Shown here piece by piece: positions 7,505 to 10,254 of a stretch of DNA of 10,254 nt. Within the stretch, counting starts at the first letter, position 1, and each line of letters opens with the position of its first letter. The notes under the pieces were generated by a model that saw only the letters and a program-made list of their open reading frames with translations, had not been told where the DNA came from and searched no databases. The position numbers were made by a program, and so were the translations under genes. This stretch comes from JBJXDT01 sp046153505 (lineage in GTDB: Bacteria > Pseudomonadota > Gammaproteobacteria > Burkholderiales > Methylophilaceae): positions 1 to 10,254 of the forward strand of contig JBJXDT010000007.1 of assembly GCA_046153505.1 (NCBI GenBank), read 5' to 3'.

Positions 7505-7507
7505 AAT
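7477..7507 (+). promoter_or_regulatory. Candidate promoter for the H4MPT/methylofuran gene group
   Basis: A perfect -35 TTGACA (7477-7482) is followed after 19 bases by TTTAAT (7502-7507; 5 of 6 to the -10 consensus). The spacing is two bases above optimum. The predicted start is near 7514, giving a leader of about 45 bases to ATG 7560. It fits a new transcription unit beginning after purA. The -35 lies in the loop of the putative purA terminator. Confidence 0.4.
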
Positions 7508-7522
7508 ACACTCTTGTCTTGC

Positions 7523-7536
7523 TTAGCATTTAGCAT
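7523..7536 (+). repeat. Tandem 7-bp direct repeat upstream of the flavoprotein gene
   Basis: TTAGCAT occurs twice head to tail at 7523-7529 and 7530-7536, between the candidate promoter and the start codon. It would lie in the mRNA leader. It may be a chance repeat or a binding site. Nothing else in the window marks it as regulatory. Confidence 0.5.
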
Positions 7537-7559
7537 TTTATGTGTTAGATTATTTCTCA

Positions 7560-8123
7560 ATGAATCCAAACCAACAAAAACGTCTAGCATGGGCCATTAC
7601 AGGCTCAGGCCACTATTTACGAGAATCGCTAGAAATTCTGCAGGCTATTGAAAACGTTGATATTTTTCTAAGTCGAGCTGCGGCAGAAATTATCAAGCAG
7701 TATGGTTTTCAAACGCAGCTTGAAGCGACAAAGCATAAGATTTACCAGGATAAAACCGCCAGCAGTGTGCCTGTGGAGCTATTTTATGAAGGCAAATACC
7801 ACACACTCGTGATTGCGCCAGCCACTTCAAATACCATCGCAAAAATGGCTTATGGATTTTCCGACAGTCTCGTCACTAATCTCTATGCGCAAGCAGGAAA
7901 GACCCGCGTACCGAGCATCGTTTTTGCCTGTGATACCGCGCCAGAAGTTGAGTCTGAAGCACCACGCGACAATATGGTGATGGTGTATCCACGCCAAATT
8001 GATTTAGACAATGTAGCCAAGTTAGCAAAGTTTGAATCAACGGTAGTTGTTGAAGATATGGATACCCTGCGAACCAATATACATGAGCGTCTCAAGGCAA
8101 TGCATATTAATGAGCAAGGCTGA
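7560..8123 (+). CDS. AfpA/DmrB-like flavoprotein, candidate dihydromethanopterin reductase
   Basis: Member of the flavoprotein family that includes archaeal flavoprotein AfpA and dihydromethanopterin reductase DmrB. DmrB reduces dihydromethanopterin to H4MPT in the final step of cofactor synthesis. The 187 residues start with a Rossmann-like strand and WAITGSGHYL (11-20), where the phosphate loop binds FMN. They contain the conserved APATSNTIAKMAYG (86-99) with SDSLVTN (101-107) and the family-typical MVYPRQIDLDNVAKL (141-155). I see no Cys cluster for an iron-sulfur centre. ATG 7560 places the ITGSGH loop at the usual distance from the start. An in-frame GTG at 7542 would add six residues. 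Neither has a clear Shine-Dalgarno. The next gene overlaps its end by 14 bases. Family assignment is strong. The precise substrate is inferred from the neighbours, and a generic flavin oxidoreductase remains possible. Confidence 0.82.
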   Translation: MNPNQQKRLAWAITGSGHYLRESLEILQAIENVDIFLSRAAAEIIKQYGFQTQLEATKHKIYQDKTASSVPVELFYEGKYHTLVIAPATSNTIAKMAYGFSDSLVTNLYAQAGKTRVPSIVFACDTAPEVESEAPRDNMVMVYPRQIDLDNVAKLAKFESTVVVEDMDTLRTNIHERLKAMHINEQG

Positions 8124-9534
8124 TAATTTACTTTTTGTAACAGGTAAATTGGCTGAAAAAAGCCTGCATAAAACGCTCGCGCAAATCCAGACTGATCCCA
8201 AAGCGCCTGTGTTCAAATATCGCGTTGAGCAAATTGGCGTTTCTGTTGCTGCTTTAATGACGCCGGAGTTAATCTCACGCCGTTTGAAAAGTACGGGCGA
8301 TGCCAAGAAAATGATTTTGCCTGGATTATGCCAAGGTGATTTAAGCGCGTTGCACCGTCAATACGGCATTCCAGTGGAGCGCGGTCCTGAAGATTTGAAA
8401 GATTTACCACAATATTTTGGGCAGGGCGGCATAGCGCCCGATTTGAGTGGTTACAACGTACAGATTTTTGCCGAAATTGTCGATGCACCCGATTTGAGTG
8501 TTGAGCAAATAGTGGCTAAGGCCTACCGTTTTCAGGCGCAGGGCGCAAATGTGATTGATTTGGGCTGCTTGCCAAATAAGCCTTTTGCACATTTGATGGA
8601 TACAATTAAAACGCTAAAAGGGGCTGGATTTAAAGTCAGCGTAGATAGCATGAACACCGATGAACTGTTGTTGGCAGGTAAATCTGGTGCTGACTATTTA
8701 TTGAGCTTGACCGAAAGAACGCTGTGGATTGCTGATGCTGTGGAAGCCACGCCGATATTGATCCCGAGCAAGCCTGGTAATTTGGCATCGTTAACTCGCG
8801 CGATTGAAATTTGCTTAAGAAAAGGCAAAAAATTTATTGCTGACCCGATTCTAGATCCGATTCATTTCGGATTGGCAGACTCGATTGTGCGCTACCACAA
8901 ACTACGTAAAAAATATCCAGATATCCAAATTATGATGGGTATCGGCAATGTCACGGAGCTTACAGATGCTGATACCACAGGCATTAACGCGATTTTGTTC
9001 GGGCTGATCAGCGAGTTGAATATCAATGCTGTGCTGGCAACGAGTGTTAGCCCGCACGCGGTGAATGCGATTGCTGAAGCGGATATTGCTCGCCGCGTGA
9101 TGTTTGCCGCCAAGCAAGATAGTCGTTTGCCACGTGGCTACTCCATAAGCTTGAATGGCTTGCATGACAGAAAACCTTTTTCCTATTCTAAGGAAGAAAT
9201 TGCTGAAATTGCAGCACAAATTAAAGACCCAAGTTTTCGCATTATGGTTAGCGATGCGGGCGTACATGTGTTTAATCGTGATGGATTGAAACTAGATGTA
9301 GACCCATTTAATTTTTATCCGAAATTAGGGGTGGAAAATGACGCTTCACACGCTTATTATCTAGGGGTGGAAATTGCACGTGCGCAAATTGCGCATCAGT
9401 TAGGCAAGCGCTATGTGCAAGACGAAGCGTTGCAATGGGGTTTCAGCGACAGCCCAAATAAATTGCCTAAAAAGCAACATCGCGAAGCCTCGTTAAAAGA
9501 GAAAAAACTCAAAAATTCTAAGGGTAAAGTGTGA
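8110..9534 (+). CDS. DUF6513 / dihydropteroate synthase-like protein of H4MPT cluster
   Basis: A 474-residue protein of the archaeal-type dihydropteroate-synthase-related family found with H4MPT genes. The N-terminal domain (about 1-110) has LLFVTGKLAEKSL (7-19) and PVERGPEDLKDLPQYFG (88-104), the pattern I associate with DUF6513. Next comes a pterin-binding-type TIM barrel (about 118-330) with VIDLGCLPNKP (148-158), VSVDS (176-180), ADPILDPIHFG (244-254) and MGIGNVTELTDAD (276-288). A C-terminal domain (about 345-445) contains NRDGLKLDVDPFNFYP (389-404) and DASHAYYLGVEIARAQ (411-426). The classical DHPS GESTRP and SRK motifs are missing, so ordinary folate DHPS activity is doubtful. The last 24 residues are very Lys-rich. 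ATG 8110 is preferred over an in-frame TTG at 8047, which would overlap the flavoprotein by about 75 bases. The reaction is not established as far as I know; a role in methanopterin assembly or pterin binding is inferred. Confidence 0.82.
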   Translation: MSKADNLLFVTGKLAEKSLHKTLAQIQTDPKAPVFKYRVEQIGVSVAALMTPELISRRLKSTGDAKKMILPGLCQGDLSALHRQYGIPVERGPEDLKDLPQYFGQGGIAPDLSGYNVQIFAEIVDAPDLSVEQIVAKAYRFQAQGANVIDLGCLPNKPFAHLMDTIKTLKGAGFKVSVDSMNTDELLLAGKSGADYLLSLTERTLWIADAVEATPILIPSKPGNLASLTRAIEICLRKGKKFIADPILDPIHFGLADSIVRYHKLRKKYPDIQIMMGIGNVTELTDADTTGINAILFGLISELNINAVLATSVSPHAVNAIAEADIARRVMFAAKQDSRLPRGYSISLNGLHDRKPFSYSKEEIAEIAAQIKDPSFRIMVSDAGVHVFNRDGLKLDVDPFNFYPKLGVENDASHAYYLGVEIARAQIAHQLGKRYVQDEALQWGFSDSPNKLPKKQHREASLKEKKLKNSKGKV

Positions 9535-10100
9535 TTTTTGAGACGATCATCACCAGCATAGATGCGACTGGCAAAACTCACACAACACCATTCGGTGTGC
9601 GCATGGAAGGTGAGTTTGTGGTTATTTCACCGTACAAGCCTTCCACTACACTAGAAAATATTTTGGCGACCAAGCATGCAGTAATGAATCTAACTGATGA
9701 TGTTCGAGTTTTTGCTGGCGCGTTGACGGGTCGTAAAACATGGCCTTTGCTAGAAGCCTGTAAAATCAGGGGCTTTCGGCTCGCTGATTGTTTGGCGCAT
9801 ACTGAATTAGCACTCGCCGAAATCCGTGAAGATATAGCACGTCCACAGTTGGTCATGAAAAAAATACATGAAGAAAATCATGGCAAATTTAAAGGGTTTA
9901 ATCGCGCACAAGCTGCGGTGATAGAGCTTGCTGTTCTGGCAAGCAGGGTGCATATGTTGCCACGTGAAAAGATTGAAACTGAATTGCAATATTTAACGAT
10001 TGCTATAGAGAAGACCGCAGGTGAGCATGAGCATGAGGCATGGTCCTGGTTGGTTGAAAAAATAGAAGGTTATTACAAAGTAAATGCAACTGCTAATTAG
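9531..10100 (+). CDS. DUF447 protein, probable FMN-binding split barrel
   Basis: A 189-residue protein of the DUF447 family, shared by methanogens and H4MPT-using methylotrophs. Archaeal homologues have been solved structurally as flavin-reductase-like split barrels, at least one with FMN bound. The N-terminal half (about 1-95) carries the family pattern PFGVRMEGEFVVISPYKPST (20-39), NLTDDVRVFAGAL (53-65) and later CLAHTELALAEI (87-98). The C-terminal half is helical, with FKGFNRAQAAVIELAVLASR (120-139). The GTG start at 9531 overlaps the stop of the preceding gene by four bases (GTGA) and has AGGG six bases upstream, so coupled translation is likely. There is no signal peptide or membrane span. 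The reaction is unknown. Its fixed place beside methanopterin and methanofuran genes suggests a redox step or flavin-dependent check in cofactor synthesis, but that is guilt by association. Confidence 0.85.
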   Translation: MIFETIITSIDATGKTHTTPFGVRMEGEFVVISPYKPSTTLENILATKHAVMNLTDDVRVFAGALTGRKTWPLLEACKIRGFRLADCLAHTELALAEIREDIARPQLVMKKIHEENHGKFKGFNRAQAAVIELAVLASRVHMLPREKIETELQYLTIAIEKTAGEHEHEAWSWLVEKIEGYYKVNATAN

Positions 10101-10254
10101 TGTAAAAAATAGTGAAGAAGCGCTTATTGCCTTGCATGCGGGCGCGGATGTGATTGACTTAAAAGACCCGAATATAGGCGCGCTAGGCGCGCTAGATTTA
10201 GAAACTACCGCTCAAATATTGAAAGTGCTTGATGGCCGAGCAACGGTGAGCGCA
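10084..10254 (+). CDS. mfnB: MfnB, (5-formylfuran-3-yl)methyl phosphate synthase, 3'-truncated
   Basis: First 57 residues of a family of about 235 (formerly DUF556), cut by the window end. MfnB condenses two glyceraldehyde-3-phosphate molecules into 4-HFC-P, the furan precursor of methanofuran in archaea and of methylofuran in methylotrophic bacteria. The start MQLLISVKNSEEA (1-13) is followed by GADVIDLKDPNIGALGA (20-36). Asp25 and Lys27 fall at the same numbers as the active-site residues of the Methanocaldococcus enzyme, whose Lys27 forms the Schiff base. ATG 10084 lies inside the DUF447 gene and overlaps it by 17 bases. The nearest SD-like sequence, GAAGG at 10065-10069, is distant, so translational coupling is likely. 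Other active-site residues lie beyond the edge. The identity is well supported despite the truncation. Confidence 0.88.
   Translation, partial: MQLLISVKNSEEALIALHAGADVIDLKDPNIGALGALDLETTAQILKVLDGRATVSA

Noticed and set aside
8047..8109. TTG-initiated 21-residue extension of the DUF6513/DHPS-like protein
   Set aside because: It would overlap the conserved reading frame of the flavoprotein by about 75 bases, its translation looks unlike the family, and the domain begins right after ATG 8110.
1..10254. CRISPR arrays, insertion sequences, phage genes, tRNA or rRNA genes
   Set aside because: No spaced repeats, transposase motifs, terminal inverted repeats or cloverleaf-like segments were seen, and nearly all sequence is accounted for by co-directional genes.

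Overview
The window looks like chromosome of a methylotrophic betaproteobacterium, most likely family Methylophilaceae (Methylotenera, Methylophilus or Methylobacillus type). Three things point there. The order hfq-hflX-hflK-hflC-DUF2065-hisZ-purA is a betaproteobacterial housekeeping arrangement. Hfq has the betaproteobacterial QDPFLNALRKEH start and a short tail. The right-hand genes belong to the tetrahydromethanopterin (H4MPT) / methylofuran cofactor set that aerobic methylotrophs share with methanogenic archaea. The DNA is moderately AT-rich. Genus-level assignment is inference. All genes lie on the + strand, and I see no tRNA, rRNA, CRISPR array or mobile element.

Layout. (1) 1-1080: the 3' part of gltX (glutamyl-tRNA synthetase), cut by the window edge. 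(2) 1081-1196: an intergenic region with a good sigma70-like promoter and the hfq ribosome binding site. (3) 1197-4907: hfq, hflX, hflK, hflC and a DUF2065 membrane protein, with gaps of 1 to 27 bases. These cover RNA-chaperone regulation, ribosome rescue/splitting and the FtsH-modulating membrane complex. (4) 4955-7462: hisZ and purA, a histidine-pathway regulatory subunit and an AMP-pathway enzyme, probably continuing the same transcript. (5) 7463-7559: a weak terminator-like hairpin and a promoter-like sequence, where a new transcription unit seems to begin. (6) 7560-10254 (continuing past the edge): four overlapping genes, namely an AfpA/DmrB-like flavoprotein, a DUF6513/dihydropteroate-synthase-like protein, a DUF447 protein of the FMN-binding split-barrel type, and the start of mfnB (4-HFC-P synthase).

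How the genes work together. Segments 3-4 are ordinary bacterial housekeeping. Segment 6 is the part worth attention. MfnB makes the furan precursor of methanofuran/methylofuran, the flavoprotein is a candidate last-step dihydromethanopterin reductase, and the two middle genes travel with this pathway but have no firmly established reaction. The tight overlaps suggest translationally coupled production of a cofactor-biosynthesis module supporting formaldehyde oxidation through H4MPT-bound C1 units. Parts of this gene set are already known from methylotrophs, so the open question is what the DUF6513 and DUF447 proteins do, not whether the island exists.
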